Positions 17,190 through 26,605 of a stretch of DNA of 64,000 nt are shown in pieces. Every line of letters begins with the position of its first letter. The first letter of the stretch is position 1. Position numbers and translations under genes: made by a program. Below the pieces are notes generated by a model. That model saw only the letters and a list, made by a program, of their open reading frames with translations, made no database searches and was not told the DNA's origin. Location of the stretch: the NCBI RefSeq assembly GCF_000472545.1, contig NZ_AWZV01000016.1, forward strand, positions 1-64,000. The letters are read 5' to 3'. Source of the DNA: Burkholderia sp. WSM2232 (GTDB taxonomy: Bacteria; Pseudomonadota; Gammaproteobacteria; Burkholderiales; Burkholderiaceae).

Positions 17190-18452
17190 ATGCCGTATCA
17201 GCACATCAAGGTTCCGACCGGTGGTGACAAGATCACCGTCAACGCGGATTTCTCGCTCAACGTTTCGGATCAGCCGATCATTCCGTTTATCGAAGGCGAC
17301 GGCACCGGTCTCGACATTACGCCCGTCATGATCAAGGTCGTGGACGCCGCTGTCGAAAAAGCCTACGCGGGCAAGAGAAAAATCCAGTGGATGGAAATTT
17401 ACGCTGGCGAAAAATCGACCAGGGTCTACGGCCCGGACGTGTGGTTGCCGGAAGAAACGCTGCAGGTGCTGAAGGAATATGTGGTGTCCATCAAGGGGCC
17501 GCTGACCACGCCCGTGGGCGGCGGCATCCGTTCGCTGAACGTCGCGTTGCGTCAGGAACTGGACTTGTACGTGTGCCTGCGCCCCGTGCAGTACTTCAAG
17601 GGTGTGCCCTCGCCGGTGCGCGAGCCGGAGAAGACCAACATGGTGATCTTCCGCGAGAACTCGGAAGACATCTACGCGGGTATCGAATGGCCGGCCGAAT
17701 CGGAGCAGGCGAAGAAGGTCATCAAGTTCCTGCAGGAAGAAATGGGCGTGAAGAAGATCCGCTTTCCGGAAACTTCGGGAATCGGCATCAAGCCGGTGTC
17801 GCGCGAGGGCACGGAGCGTCTCGTGCGCAAGGCGATCCAGTATGCAATCGACAACGACCGCCGCTCCGTCACGCTCGTGCACAAGGGCAACATCATGAAG
17901 TACACGGAAGGCGCCTTCCGTGACTATGGCTATGCGCTCGCGCAGAAGGAATTCAATGCCGAGCTGATCGACGGCGGCCCGTGGATGAAGGTGAAGAACC
18001 CGAAGACAGGCGGCGACATTGTGGTGAAGGACGTGATTGCGGACGCTTTCCTGCAGCAGATTTTGCTTCGTCCTGCGGAATACGACGTGATCGCCACGCT
18101 GAACCTGAACGGCGACTATGTGTCGGACGCGCTCGCCGCGCAAGTGGGCGGCATCGGTATTGCGCCGGGCGCGAACATGTCCGATTCGGTCGCGATGTTC
18201 GAGGCCACTCACGGGACGGCACCGAAGTACGCGGGCAAAGACTACGTGAATCCGGGGTCGGAAATTCTCTCGGCGGAAATGATGCTGCGCCATCTCGGTT
18301 GGGTCGAGGCGGCGGATCTGATCATCAAGTCGATGGAAACGTCGATTCTGCAAAAGCGCGTCACATACGACTTCGCGCGCCTGATGGAAGGCGCGACGCA
18401 GGTTTCCTGTTCGGGCTTCGGGCAGGTGATGATCGAGAATATGAATCTTTGA
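17190..18452 (+). CDS. icd: Isocitrate dehydrogenase (NADP+)
   Basis: This 420-residue TCA-cycle enzyme oxidises isocitrate to 2-oxoglutarate and CO2, making NADPH. The N-terminal [15 protein letters not shown] and the loop [12 protein letters not shown] are clear. That loop contains Ser115, equivalent to the serine phosphorylated by AceK in E. coli. The isopropylmalate/isocitrate dehydrogenase signature [19 protein letters not shown] (metal-binding Asp residues) is near residue 310. Its length is typical of the E. coli type homodimer. It is monocistronic, with its own terminator. Confidence 0.97.
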   Translation: MPYQHIKVPTGGDKITVNADFSLNVSDQPIIPFIEGDGTGLDITPVMIKVVDAAVEKAYAGKRKIQWMEIYAGEKSTRVYGPDVWLPEETLQVLKEYVVSIKGPLTTPVGGGIRSLNVALRQELDLYVCLRPVQYFKGVPSPVREPEKTNMVIFRENSEDIYAGIEWPAESEQAKKVIKFLQEEMGVKKIRFPETSGIGIKPVSREGTERLVRKAIQYAIDNDRRSVTLVHKGNIMKYTEGAFRDYGYALAQKEFNAELIDGGPWMKVKNPKTGGDIVVKDVIADAFLQQILLRPAEYDVIATLNLNGDYVSDALAAQVGGIGIAPGANMSDSVAMFEATHGTAPKYAGKDYVNPGSEILSAEMMLRHLGWVEAADLIIKSMETSILQKRVTYDFARLMEGATQVSCSGFGQVMIENMNL

Positions 18453-18794
18453 TTCAACGGGCGTTCCGCGACGCCCGCTCTGATTTTGAAGACCCAGCTG
18501 GATTTGACGATCGGCTGGGTTTTTTTGTTGCCGCGAGGGTGCGGCACTTTGCCGTGGCGTCAGCCTGCGGGGGCTTTCTGGCGACGTGCGTGGCTAGCGT
18601 CTCCAGCGAGTCTGGGGAGTTGCCGTTTGCGGTGTCGTTGTCCGTTCATTGCTCCATGCACGGCGCTCTGGCTCTTGTCGGTGAGCCGGAACGATGGCCT
18701 CGCAGTTGCCGCCGCGGTTTTTGAGTTCTCTCCGGTGCTTTTTGAGCAGGGCTAATGATAAAGTTCAGACAAAACAGCACAGAGAGAGGGCCAC
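18453..18794. other. 342-bp gap between icd and the T6SS cargo module
   Basis: The icd terminator occupies the left end. The rest (18528-18794) marks the border of the accessory module and should hold its promoter. AGAGAGAGGG at 18780-18789 is the ribosome-binding site for the PAAR gene. No mobile-element ends, direct repeats or tRNA fragment were found at this junction. Confidence 0.5.
18492..18527 (+). terminator. Rho-independent terminator of icd
   Basis: ACCCAGC (18492-18498) pairs with GCTGGGT (18514-18520), followed by TTTTTT. It begins 40 bases after the icd stop. Confidence 0.88.
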
Positions 18795-19208
18795 GTGTCA
18801 CGCAGCATTATTTGCGTCGGCGACGCCACGTCGCACGGCGGCAGGGTACTGGAAGGCAACCCGGCTGCAACGCTGGAGGGTAGGCCCATTGCGGGCGTGG
18901 GGCACATGGTCGCGTGTCCTCAATGCAAGGGCACCTTTCCCATCTTGCCTGACGTGCTGGGCCGCCGTTATCCGCACGCAATTGACGGCCGAAACACGGC
19001 CGTGGAGGGTATGCGCACTGCATGCGGCGCGACGCTCATCGCGTCCCAGGCGAATTCAACCATTCGTGACGACGGCGAGGGGCGCGCAAGTACTGGCGCA
19101 GCGGCTGCTGCGGTCGGTGCGCTCGGGCTGTCACCAAGCCCGACACTGTGTCTCGAATGCCTGAAGGCCGCAGCGGAAAGCGGAGCAACGATGGTCATGC
19201 GGGGATAG
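18795..19208 (+). CDS. PAAR-domain protein (T6SS spike tip)
   Basis: This 137-residue protein is a stand-alone PAAR protein, the metal-tipped cone that caps the VgrG spike of a type VI secretion system and carries effectors. The N-terminal part shows the pattern VGDATSHGGRVLEGNP, then GRPIAGVGHMVACPQCKG, then RNTAVEGMRTACGATL. The start is GTG at 18795 with AGAGAGAGGG upstream. It is the first gene of a five-gene unit with chaperone, co-chaperone, nuclease and immunity genes, so it probably delivers the nuclease encoded three genes downstream. No T6SS structural genes are in the window. Confidence 0.88.
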   Translation: MSRSIICVGDATSHGGRVLEGNPAATLEGRPIAGVGHMVACPQCKGTFPILPDVLGRRYPHAIDGRNTAVEGMRTACGATLIASQANSTIRDDGEGRASTGAAAAAVGALGLSPSPTLCLECLKAAAESGATMVMRG

Positions 19209-19211
19209 AGC

Positions 19212-19703
19212 GTGGTATCGCAAATCGAGGCGTATTTCGAGCAGCGCCAGGAGCGGGTGTCGTTGCCCGTGCGACTTTACGCGCTTGTTGACGCGCTGCT
19301 TTTTGCAGGCGGCGAACAAATCAAACGGCCACTGGCCACCATCGGATTGTTCGACGGTACGGCAGACGCGTCGTTGGCCGACGCAGGACCGTGGCTGATC
19401 GATTTTGCAGAGACAACAGGCGACGTGCGGCAGTCGTTGTTCGCAATGGGCGAGAGTACCGCGGGCGTGTCGTGGCTGATCAGTGCATATCCCTTCGCTG
19501 CGCTCGCAGAGGAGCTCGCCAGACGGCTGGACGCCCGTCTGCCGGACGGGCGCACGGCATTGCTTCGCTTCTACGATGCGCGACTGATGAGCGAGATTAC
19601 GAGCCTGTTTTCGTTGGCGCAGCGCGCCGAATTCTTTGTGCCGGCGTTCGATTGGCTCGTGCAGATCAATGGCGAACTCACGAAGGTGCATCCGCATGCT
19701 TGA
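19212..19703 (+). CDS. DUF4123 T6SS effector chaperone (TecT/Tap-1 type)
   Basis: This 163-residue protein matches the DUF4123 family, adaptors that load effectors onto VgrG or PAAR. Visible family features are YALVDALLF near residue 23, IGLFDG near 45, AGPWLIDF at 58-65, and LPDGRTALLRFYDARL at about 110-125. It starts with GTG at 19212, three bases after the PAAR stop. Its stop overlaps the next gene start by eight bases. The order PAAR then DUF4123 then small gene then Tox-REase-5 matches P. aeruginosa PAAR4-TecT-coTecT-TseT. Confidence 0.85.
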   Translation: MVSQIEAYFEQRQERVSLPVRLYALVDALLFAGGEQIKRPLATIGLFDGTADASLADAGPWLIDFAETTGDVRQSLFAMGESTAGVSWLISAYPFAALAEELARRLDARLPDGRTALLRFYDARLMSEITSLFSLAQRAEFFVPAFDWLVQINGELTKVHPHA

Positions 19704-20163
19704 ACTGACGACGGAGCAGATAGCCGCGCTTGCCGAGATCGATGCAAAGCGATTCGTTGAGAGCGTGCGCGCTGATTTCTGCAGAGAGGATCCGAAGCTC
19801 GCCGACGACACCACACTTTCTTCGCGACTGTGGCGGGCGTTCAAAGCTGCGCGTGAACTGGGTATTGAGCGTGACGACAATCTCGTCGCTTTCCTTCGTC
19901 TCGAGGCTTACGCGCCCAGCTTTTACGACCAACCCGCGATACATGCGTGGTTGACACGGCCGGGCCGTTCTGCCGACGAACGTTTCCACGACTATTTGCG
20001 CGTCATGCGTTGGAAAATCGAACATCCCGAATTTCGGAGAGGATTGAATAATGGCGGGTCTGGCGATACCAGTGATAGAGGGGGCGGTGGAAGCCCTTGG
20101 GCCGATCTTGGCGCGCGCTGGCGCAGCTTTATTGGGCGGGGCAGCAGTGGGGGCAACGGGTAG
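19696..20163 (+). CDS. Putative co-chaperone (co-TecT position)
   Basis: This 155-residue protein has no family I can name from sequence. It is acidic and helical in character over residues 1-115. Its place between the DUF4123 chaperone and the Tox-REase-5 effector matches co-TecT of the P. aeruginosa TseT locus, so a co-chaperone role is inferred. The ATG at 19696 overlaps the upstream stop. It is odd that the last ~38 residues (Gly/Ser-rich) overlap the first 113 bases of the nuclease gene in another frame. A one-base shift near 20044 would give a TGA at 20045-20047, just before the nuclease ATG. Confidence 0.7.
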   Translation: MLELTTEQIAALAEIDAKRFVESVRADFCREDPKLADDTTLSSRLWRAFKAARELGIERDDNLVAFLRLEAYAPSFYDQPAIHAWLTRPGRSADERFHDYLRVMRWKIEHPEFRRGLNNGGSGDTSDRGGGGSPWADLGARWRSFIGRGSSGGNG

Positions 20164-20653
20164 CCTGTCCGGCGACACGAAGAAGGAGGACAGCAAAGCT
20201 GCGCCCGCTGTGCGAACCTTGCCGCGCACGGACGAAAGCTGCAAGAAATGTCCGGCCGAGGAAGGCTTGAAGGTGCGTGTCAACCATGGGGTAAATTGGA
20301 CTTCGTATCGGTATCAAGCGCGAATCACAGGGTTCCCGTTCGATAGCGAAGAGTGCCGATGGAGTGACGAATGGAAGTGGCAGGGCATCGATTTCGACGG
20401 CTTCATGCCGGCTGCCTGCATGCTGCAGGAGACAAAGGGCGATTACGACCAATTCATCGACCCGTTCACCGGCGAGGTGAAGCCGTTTTTCAGCGGATTC
20501 ATCGGGATGCAAGAGCAGATCGTGACGCAGGCAAACGCGGTCAACTCGCATCCTCCGGCGCGGCTGACGTGGTATTTCATGACGCCGCTTGCGCGACAGT
20601 TGATGCTTCGCGTGCTCACTCGCCAACGCGTCCTATCAGTTTACGAACCGTAA
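20051..20653 (+). CDS. Tox-REase-5 nuclease effector (TseT-like)
   Basis: This 200-residue toxin is predicted to be a DNase delivered by a type VI secretion system. Residues 1-37 form a hydrophobic Ala/Gly-rich segment, as in many PAAR-loaded effectors. The Tox-REase-5 domain (about 60-195) has CKKCPAEEG and YRYQARITGFPF. It also has the catalytic PD-(D/E)xK-like set: Asp116 in DFDGF, then Glu127 and Lys129 in CMLQETKGDYDQF. The ending RLTWYFM and VYEP also fits the family. A GGAGAGG lies 12 bases before the ATG. The immunity gene starts four bases after its stop. Confidence 0.88.
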   Translation: MAGLAIPVIEGAVEALGPILARAGAALLGGAAVGATGSLSGDTKKEDSKAAPAVRTLPRTDESCKKCPAEEGLKVRVNHGVNWTSYRYQARITGFPFDSEECRWSDEWKWQGIDFDGFMPAACMLQETKGDYDQFIDPFTGEVKPFFSGFIGMQEQIVTQANAVNSHPPARLTWYFMTPLARQLMLRVLTRQRVLSVYEP

Positions 20654-20656
20654 TCT

Positions 20657-21394
20657 ATGAACATTCTTGCGCAATTTCGTGACCCGCCCGACTTCGCCAG
20701 TACGGGACAGTTCGATGTTCATCTGCGGCGCTTGTGGGCCGTCGTAGAAGTGCTTGCCGCAAAGGACGACCGCCTTGCGCAATGGTTTTTGACGGGCGAA
20801 ACGGAAGAAGAGGCACGCCTGTATCCGGTTTTCGAAGCTCGAGGCGTGCCGTCGTCCGCCATATTGGCCGTTCTGTCCACCCGCTACGAAGGCGCGAAGA
20901 AGAACCGGCCCAAGGTGATCGGATTCTGGAACGGGCACAACAGTCCAACGGATGGCGCGCAACTAAAACTCACGATTGACGCTGGCGTGATGCCGTCGGA
21001 AATCGAAATTGACCTACCGGACCAGTCTGAGCCGATCCAGCGATTAGGTGATTGCGTCGCGATGCAGACGGTTGTTTCCGAGATTGCTGGCAGCTATAGC
21101 CCACTCTATGTGTCGGTCGCGCCAAAAGCATATTTCGAGCGGCAGGTCTTTGACGACAAGCCCGGCGTCGGCTGGATGCTGTACCTGCCGCGCAAGATCA
21201 CCGTGCAGCAGGTTCCCGAAGCGCGGGCGCTCGTTCCTGTGAAGGGGAAAGACGGCAAGGAAATCGGAACGATCATCGTGAGCGTCACGGATGCCGTGTT
21301 CTCGGTGGACAACCCGGAGCATGTCGAGGTCGCGAACCGCATCGAAATCCGCCTGGTCGATCAGGACCTGCTGCCCGCCTACGCGGATCTGTGA
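20657..21394 (+). CDS. Imm52-type immunity protein (TsiT-like)
   Basis: This 245-residue protein follows the Tox-REase-5 gene with three bases between them. It resembles the Imm52 family: an N-terminal helix with DDRLAQWFLTGETEEEARLYPVF, then VIGFWNGHNSPTDGAQLKLTI. It lacks a signal peptide, as expected for protection against a cytoplasmic nuclease. The family is known as a neighbour of Tox-REase-5 toxins, so it should neutralise the adjacent effector. No clear Shine-Dalgarno precedes its ATG, so translation may be coupled to the toxin gene. Confidence 0.8.
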   Translation: MNILAQFRDPPDFASTGQFDVHLRRLWAVVEVLAAKDDRLAQWFLTGETEEEARLYPVFEARGVPSSAILAVLSTRYEGAKKNRPKVIGFWNGHNSPTDGAQLKLTIDAGVMPSEIEIDLPDQSEPIQRLGDCVAMQTVVSEIAGSYSPLYVSVAPKAYFERQVFDDKPGVGWMLYLPRKITVQQVPEARALVPVKGKDGKEIGTIIVSVTDAVFSVDNPEHVEVANRIEIRLVDQDLLPAYADL

Positions 21395-21525
21395 ATGTGA
21401 CACTCGCGAGTAAGAACGCGCGCCGCCCGATCGCCGGTCCGTTGCTTACCCGTTATTTGGGAACTCGCTGCGGTCGCAAACAAAAACTGAAGCAAGTAAA
21501 GCGATCGCTCTAAAAAAAATCGCCC

Positions 21526-21555
21526 CAAAAAGAAACCCGGCGCGAAGCCGGGTTT
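21526..21555 (-). terminator. Rho-independent terminator of cspA
   Basis: AAACCCGGC (21533-21541) pairs with GCCGGGTTT (21547-21555) around a 5-base loop. On the minus strand CTTTTTGGGG follows. It is 25 bases past the cspA stop. Confidence 0.88.
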
Positions 21556-21580
21556 CAAAAGGACGGGTATCGAACAGATA

Positions 21581-21787
21581 TCAGGCAGGTGCCTGGATGT
21601 TCGATGCCTGCTTGCCTTTCGGGCCTTGCACGACCTCGAAGGTCACCTTTTGGCCTTCCTTGAGGGTCTTGAACCCATTCATCTGGATGGCCGAGAAGTG
21701 TGCAAACAGATCCTCGCCGCCTTCATCGGGCGTGATGAATCCGAAACCTTTTGCGTCATTGAACCATTTGACCGTACCAGTTGCCAT
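21581..21787 (-). CDS. cspA: Cold-shock protein, CspA family
   Basis: This 68-residue single OB-fold protein binds single-stranded RNA and DNA and melts RNA secondary structure. Both RNA-binding motifs are intact: KGFGFI (residues 13-18) and LFAHF. The start follows AGTTACAGGGGAAGTTGGA, with GGGGA as ribosome-binding site. It has a strong terminator and a predicted promoter about 130-160 bases upstream, giving a long leader as is typical of cold-shock mRNAs. Burkholderia carry several paralogues, so cold induction is not certain. Confidence 0.95.
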   Translation of the reverse strand: MATGTVKWFNDAKGFGFITPDEGGEDLFAHFSAIQMNGFKTLKEGQKVTFEVVQGPKGKQASNIQAPA

Positions 21788-22336
21788 TCCAACTTCCCCT
21801 GTAACTCATGTCACTACCACGAGCCCTCGAAAAGCTCGACGACCGCGCAATGCAGCCGCTCCCTCCTCACAAGCTCACCATCGGCATTTTTTCGAATTTG
21901 GCGCAGTGAAAAAAGTGCCAGCTTGATTGTTGAGGCTCTTTATTCGGGTGTCAAGAAAATTTTGAGACGTCGTTGTACGCGTTGCAAACAGGCCGTTTCC
22001 AGGGGTTTTTCCCGCTTTCGTTATGTGCGGTTGCGCAAGCGGGCTGTCTTGAAAAGTCGCATAATCGTCTCACATGCAGTTCTGCGGGTGGCTTTGCTGC
22101 CGGTGGCGCGAGCGGGCTGCGCCCAGCCAGCTCCGGCAGGTTGTGCGATACTCGATCCGACTGCGGCGCAACAGGCCGCAAGGCAACATCTGGATCGGGG
22201 CCGGCTCCGCAATCGGCTCGTTGATTGGCGCACGCGGGCGGTGCATTTCCGCCGGGCGGCAGCGTTCGGGCGTACTGGCCGGCTGGCCGGGTTTTGACAG
22301 GATTGCGGGCCTGTCCTAGTTGTTTAGAATGGGTGT
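21788..22336. other. 549-bp divergent region between cspA and clpS
   Basis: The left half carries the cspA leader and promoter. The right half (22020-22320) is GC-rich with only unsupported short frames. TAGAAT at 22325-22330 lies seven bases before the clpS ATG, where it could act as a -10 element. TTGACA at 22294 is too far from it (25 bases), but TTGCGG at 22303-22308 is at 16 bases. Confidence 0.5.
21926..21954 (-). promoter_or_regulatory. Predicted sigma-70 promoter of cspA
   Basis: On the minus strand a perfect TTGACA (-35, plus-strand 21949-21954) is followed after 17 bases by AACAAT (-10, 21926-21931; 4 of 6 match). Transcription would start near 21919, leaving a leader of about 130 nucleotides before cspA. 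Confidence 0.6.
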
Positions 22337-22651
22337 ATGGCGATTATCCCGGACAAGCAGGACGGCACCGTACTGGAGCGGCAGGAGAAAAAGCTCAAGC
22401 CGCCATCCATGTACAAGGTGGTGCTGCTGAATGACGACTTCACGCCAATGGAATTTGTCGTGATGATCGTGCAGGAATATTTCAATAAAGATCGTGAAAC
22501 CGCAACACAGGTTATGTTGAAGGTGCATCGCGAGGGCAGGGGAGTTTGTGGGGTCTATACGCGGGACATCGCGTCGACCAAAGTCGAGCAAGTCGTTACC
22601 CACGCACGGCAGGCCGGGCATCCGCTGCAGTGTGTGATGGAGGAAGCATGA
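22337..22651 (+). CDS. clpS: ClpS adaptor for ClpAP
   Basis: This 104-residue adaptor binds ClpA and delivers N-degron substrates. The core begins [20 protein letters not shown], which has the Asn-Asp pair that holds the N-terminal residue, and continues with [20 protein letters not shown]. No good Shine-Dalgarno precedes the ATG, and a TAGAAT element lies seven bases upstream. Its stop overlaps the clpA start (ATGA), so the two are coupled. Confidence 0.97.
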   Translation: MAIIPDKQDGTVLERQEKKLKPPSMYKVVLLNDDFTPMEFVVMIVQEYFNKDRETATQVMLKVHREGRGVCGVYTRDIASTKVEQVVTHARQAGHPLQCVMEEA

Positions 22652-24945
22652 TTGCCCAGGAACTGGAAGTCAGCCTGCACATGGCGTTCATGGAAGCACG
22701 CCAGGCGCGGCACGAGTTCATAACGGTCGAACATCTTTTGCTGGCACTGTTGGACAATCCGACAGCGGCGGAGGTGTTGCGTGCATGCGCGGCCAATATC
22801 GAGGATCTGCGCCAGAACCTGCGCAACTTCATTCATGACAACACGCCGACCGTGCCAGGCACGGACGACGTCGACACGCAGCCCACGCTGGGTTTCCAGC
22901 GTGTGATCCAGCGCGCGATCATGCATGTGCAGTCCACCTCGAATGGCAAGAAGGAAGTGACCGGCGCGAACGTGCTGGTCGCAATCTTCGGCGAGAAGGA
23001 TTCGCATGCGGTGTACTACCTGCAGCAGCAGGGCGTGACGCGTCTGGACGTGGTCAATTTCATCTCGCACGGCATCGCCAAGACGAGCGGTTCGGACGCC
23101 GCGAAAGCGAGCGACGCGAATGCCGAATCGGACGAAGCCGCGGCGCAGAAAGAAACGCCGCTCGCCCAGTTCACGCAGAACCTGAACCAGATGGCGAAAG
23201 ACGGCCGCATCGATCCGCTGATCGGGCGCGAGTCCGAAGTCGAGCGCGTCGTGCAGGTGCTGTGCCGCCGTCGCAAGAACAATCCGCTACTGGTGGGCGA
23301 GGCCGGCGTCGGCAAGACGGCGATTGCCGAAGGGCTCGCCTGGCGAATTACGCGCGGCGAAGTGCCGGACATTCTGGCCGACGCGCAAGTGTATTCGCTC
23401 GACATGGGCGCGCTGCTCGCCGGCACGAAGTATCGCGGCGATTTCGAACAGCGCCTGAAGACGGTCCTGAAGGAACTCAAGGAGCGTCCGCACGCCATTC
23501 TGTTCATCGACGAAATTCATACGCTGATCGGCGCGGGCGCCGCGTCGGGCGGCACGCTGGATGCGTCGAACCTGCTTAAGCCGGCGCTCTCGTCGGGCAC
23601 GCTCAAGTGCATCGGCGCGACCACGTTCACCGAATATCGCGGCATCTTCGAAAAAGACGCGGCTTTGTCGCGCCGTTTCCAGAAGGTCGACGTGACAGAA
23701 CCGTCGGTCGAACAGACAGTGGCGATTCTGCGCGGTCTGAAGTCGCGTTTCGAAGAGCATCACGGCGTGAAATATTCGTCGGGTGCACTGTCGGCGGCGG
23801 CTGAGTTGTCGGCACGCTTCATCACGGATCGTCATTTGCCGGACAAGGCGATTGACGTGATCGACGAAGCGGGCGCGGCGCAGCGCATTCTGCCGAAGTC
23901 GAAGCAGAAGAAGACCATCGGCAAGAACGAGATCGAAGAAATCATCTCGAAGATCGCGCGCGTCCCGCCGCAAAGCGTGTCGCAAGACGATCGAAGCAAG
24001 CTGCAAACGCTGGATCGCGATCTGAAGAGTGTGGTGTTCGGGCAAGACCCGGCTATCGACGCGCTGTCGGCAGCGATCAAGATGGCGCGTGCCGGCCTCG
24101 GCAAGCTCGACAAGCCAATTGGCGCGTTCCTGTTCTCGGGCCCCACGGGCGTCGGCAAGACGGAAGTGGCGAAGCAGCTGGCGTTCACGCTCGGCATCGA
24201 GCTGATCCGCTTCGACATGTCCGAGTACATGGAGCGTCATGCGGTGAGCCGGCTGATCGGCGCGCCTCCGGGCTATGTCGGCTTCGACCAGGGCGGTCTG
24301 CTGACCGAGGCGGTCACCAAGAAGCCGCACTGCGTGCTGCTGCTCGACGAAATCGAGAAGGCGCATCCGGACATCTACAACGTGCTGCTGCAGGTCATGG
24401 ACCACGGCACGCTGACGGACAACAACGGCCGCAAGGCGGATTTCCGCAACGTCATCATCATCATGACGACGAACGCGGGCGCCGAGGCAATGGGCAAGTC
24501 GGTGATCGGCTTCACGAACCGCCGCGAAACCGGCGACGAGATGGTCGACATCAAGCGCATGTTCACGCCGGAGTTCCGTAACCGTCTGGACGCGACCATC
24601 AGCTTCCGTGCGCTGGATGAGGAAATCATCATGCGCGTGGTCGACAAGTTCCTGATGCAGCTGGAAGATCAACTGCACGAGAAGAAGGTCGACGCGCTCT
24701 TCACCGACGCGCTGCGCAAGCACCTGGCGAAGCATGGTTTCGATCCGTTGATGGGCGCCCGTCCGATGCAGCGGCTGATTCAGGACACGATCCGTCGCGC
24801 GCTTGCCGACGAGTTGCTGTTCGGCAAGCTGATGAACGGCGGCCGCGTGTCGGTCGACGTCGATGCGGAAGACAAGGTGCAACTGACCTTCGACGAGCAT
24901 CCGGCGCCGCGCAATCCGAATCCGGAAGCAGTCGAAGTCGAGTAA
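22648..24945 (+). CDS. clpA: ATP-dependent Clp protease ATP-binding subunit ClpA
   Basis: This 765-residue AAA+ unfoldase feeds proteins into ClpP. The N-terminal Clp_N repeats (about 1-145) bind ClpS. The first AAA module has Walker [13 protein letters not shown] (about 217-228) and [13 protein letters not shown]. The second has [12 protein letters not shown] (about 498-509) and [13 protein letters not shown]. The IGF loop that contacts ClpP appears as VIGFTN near residue 618. The ATG overlaps the clpS stop. It ends before a strong terminator shared with dut. Confidence 0.97.
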   Translation: MIAQELEVSLHMAFMEARQARHEFITVEHLLLALLDNPTAAEVLRACAANIEDLRQNLRNFIHDNTPTVPGTDDVDTQPTLGFQRVIQRAIMHVQSTSNGKKEVTGANVLVAIFGEKDSHAVYYLQQQGVTRLDVVNFISHGIAKTSGSDAAKASDANAESDEAAAQKETPLAQFTQNLNQMAKDGRIDPLIGRESEVERVVQVLCRRRKNNPLLVGEAGVGKTAIAEGLAWRITRGEVPDILADAQVYSLDMGALLAGTKYRGDFEQRLKTVLKELKERPHAILFIDEIHTLIGAGAASGGTLDASNLLKPALSSGTLKCIGATTFTEYRGIFEKDAALSRRFQKVDVTEPSVEQTVAILRGLKSRFEEHHGVKYSSGALSAAAELSARFITDRHLPDKAIDVIDEAGAAQRILPKSKQKKTIGKNEIEEIISKIARVPPQSVSQDDRSKLQTLDRDLKSVVFGQDPAIDALSAAIKMARAGLGKLDKPIGAFLFSGPTGVGKTEVAKQLAFTLGIELIRFDMSEYMERHAVSRLIGAPPGYVGFDQGGLLTEAVTKKPHCVLLLDEIEKAHPDIYNVLLQVMDHGTLTDNNGRKADFRNVIIIMTTNAGAEAMGKSVIGFTNRRETGDEMVDIKRMFTPEFRNRLDATISFRALDEEIIMRVVDKFLMQLEDQLHEKKVDALFTDALRKHLAKHGFDPLMGARPMQRLIQDTIRRALADELLFGKLMNGGRVSVDVDAEDKVQLTFDEHPAPRNPNPEAVEVE

Positions 24946-24981
24946 GCGTTCAGCAAGTCGGCAACGAGTTGGCCAAAACAG

Positions 24982-25017
24982 AAACGGCGTGGACCTCAGG
25001 GTCCACGCCGTTTTTTT
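24982..25017. terminator. Bidirectional terminator between clpA and dut
   Basis: AAACGGCGTGGACC (24982-24995) pairs perfectly with GGTCCACGCCGTTT (25000-25013) around TCAG, with T7 on the plus side and a T/G-rich tract on the minus side. It separates the convergent clpA and dut genes. Confidence 0.93.
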
Positions 25018-25031
25018 ATGTTGCCGCGAGC

Positions 25032-25478
25032 TTAGTGCTTGCCGGTGCTGCCGAAGCCGCCCGCGCCGCGCTCGCTCTGCGCAAATTCATCGACGATATT
25101 GAACCTGGCCTGCACGACCGGCACGATCACGAGTTGCGCAAGGCGCTCCATGGGGTTCAGCACGAATGTCGTTTCACCACGGTTCCACGTCGAGATCATC
25201 AATTCACCTTGGTAGTCCGAATCAATCAGACCCACCAGGTTGCCGAGCACGATGCCGTGCTTATGGCCGAGACCCGAACGCGGCAGGATCAGCGCGGCAT
25301 AGCCGGGATCGCCGACATGAATCGCGAGTCCCGTCGGCACTAGCGCGGTGTCGCCCGGCTTGAGCGTCAGTGGTTCGTTCAGGCATGCGCGCAGGTCGAG
25401 GCCCGCACTGCCGCTGGTCGCGTAGGCGGGAAGCTGATCGCGCATACGCGCATCGAGGATCTTCAGGTCGAGATTCAT
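25032..25478 (-). CDS. dut: dUTP diphosphatase
   Basis: This 148-residue trimeric dUTPase hydrolyses dUTP to dUMP, keeping uracil out of DNA and supplying dTMP synthesis. All five motifs are present: SGSAGLDLR (22-30), [10 protein letters not shown] (66-75), [10 protein letters not shown] (83-92), ERLAQLVI (111-118) and the C-terminal [10 protein letters not shown]. It is the distal gene of the ribF-ileS-lspA-coaBC-LLM-dut run on the minus strand, 14 bases after the LLM gene. Confidence 0.97.
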   Translation of the reverse strand: MNLDLKILDARMRDQLPAYATSGSAGLDLRACLNEPLTLKPGDTALVPTGLAIHVGDPGYAALILPRSGLGHKHGIVLGNLVGLIDSDYQGELMISTWNRGETTFVLNPMERLAQLVIVPVVQARFNIVDEFAQSERGAGGFGSTGKH

Positions 25479-25492
25479 GCAGGTTCGAAGGG

Positions 25493-26512
25493 TTAGGGTG
25501 TTGAAGCCGGGCGCTCGAGTTCGAACGCTTCGGCAAGAAGTTCATAGGAACGCAGGCGCGCCCGGTAACTGCCCGCGACGGTCAGCACGATGAGCTCGTC
25601 GGCCTTGAATTGCTCCTGCAAAGCGTGGAGCCGTTCGGTCACGACTTGCGGCGTGCCAATGATGCTGCGCGGTTTTTCGCGGTCGATCACCAACTGCTCG
25701 CGCTCGCCGTACTCCTGCGCGATGCCTTGTTCAACGGTCGGAATCGGCTCGTTCAGGCCATACGCCATTTGCACGCGACGCAGGTCGACGGCCTTTTCCA
25801 GGTTCGCGGCTTCCTGTTCCGTGTCCGCGCAAATCACAAAGACGGCGGCGGCCAGATACGGTTGCTGCGCCTCCCGGCTAGCCTCGAAACGCTCGCGATA
25901 CGCGTGCGCGACCTGATGCCCGAAGTGGGCATTGATGAAATGCGCGAACGCAAAGCGAATGCCTAGTTGCGCCGCGAGCAGGCCGCCGAATTCGCTGGAC
26001 CCCAGCATCCATAGCTGCGGACGCGTCGCGACCTGCGGTTGCAACAGCACACCTTGTGCTACATGGTCGGCAGGCAGCGCGCCGTGCATGAGTCCGACAA
26101 GATCGGCCACCTGCTGCGTGAAGATTGCGCCGCGATTGTAGTCGCCTGCGGCCACGGCTTGCGCGGTGCGCATGTCGCCGCCGGGCGCGCGGCCCACGCC
26201 GAGGTCGATGCGGTTCGGAAACAGGGCTTCCAGCATCATGAACTGTTCGGCGACCTTGAACGGGCTGTAGTACGGCAGCATGATGCCGCCGGAGCCAAGC
26301 CGGATATGCCGCGTGACGCTGCCAAGGCGCGCCAGCATTACTTCGGGGCACGGGTTTGACACCCCGCGCAAGCCGTGATGCTCGGCGCACCAGTAGCGGG
26401 TGTATCCGAGCTCGTCGGCGAGTTGCGCGAGCTCGACGGTGGCGGCAATCGCGTCCGCCACCGAGTGCCCTGCAATGACGGGCGTTTGATCGAGCACGGA
26501 AAGTAGCGTCAT
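25493..26512 (-). CDS. LLM-class (luciferase-like) flavin monooxygenase
   Basis: This 339-residue protein has the luciferase-like TIM-barrel fold that uses FMNH2 from a partner reductase. The typical N-terminal LSVLDQTPV and the YWCAEHHGL motif are visible, then the [27 protein letters not shown] segment and [12 protein letters not shown]. It is closest in pattern to the YhbW group. The substrate is unknown. It sits between coaBC and dut, 14 bases before dut, and is likely cotranscribed. Confidence 0.88.
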   Translation of the reverse strand: MTLLSVLDQTPVIAGHSVADAIAATVELAQLADELGYTRYWCAEHHGLRGVSNPCPEVMLARLGSVTRHIRLGSGGIMLPYYSPFKVAEQFMMLEALFPNRIDLGVGRAPGGDMRTAQAVAAGDYNRGAIFTQQVADLVGLMHGALPADHVAQGVLLQPQVATRPQLWMLGSSEFGGLLAAQLGIRFAFAHFINAHFGHQVAHAYRERFEASREAQQPYLAAAVFVICADTEQEAANLEKAVDLRRVQMAYGLNEPIPTVEQGIAQEYGEREQLVIDREKPRSIIGTPQVVTERLHALQEQFKADELIVLTVAGSYRARLRSYELLAEAFELERPASTP

Positions 26513-26605
26513 GTCAGTGGCTCCAGGTGCTTCGGTTCGCTCGGACTCGCTTTGCTTTGTACGGCCCGGTCCGCTTCGTTCAGGTCGCGGCGTGCCGCGG
26601 CAGGC

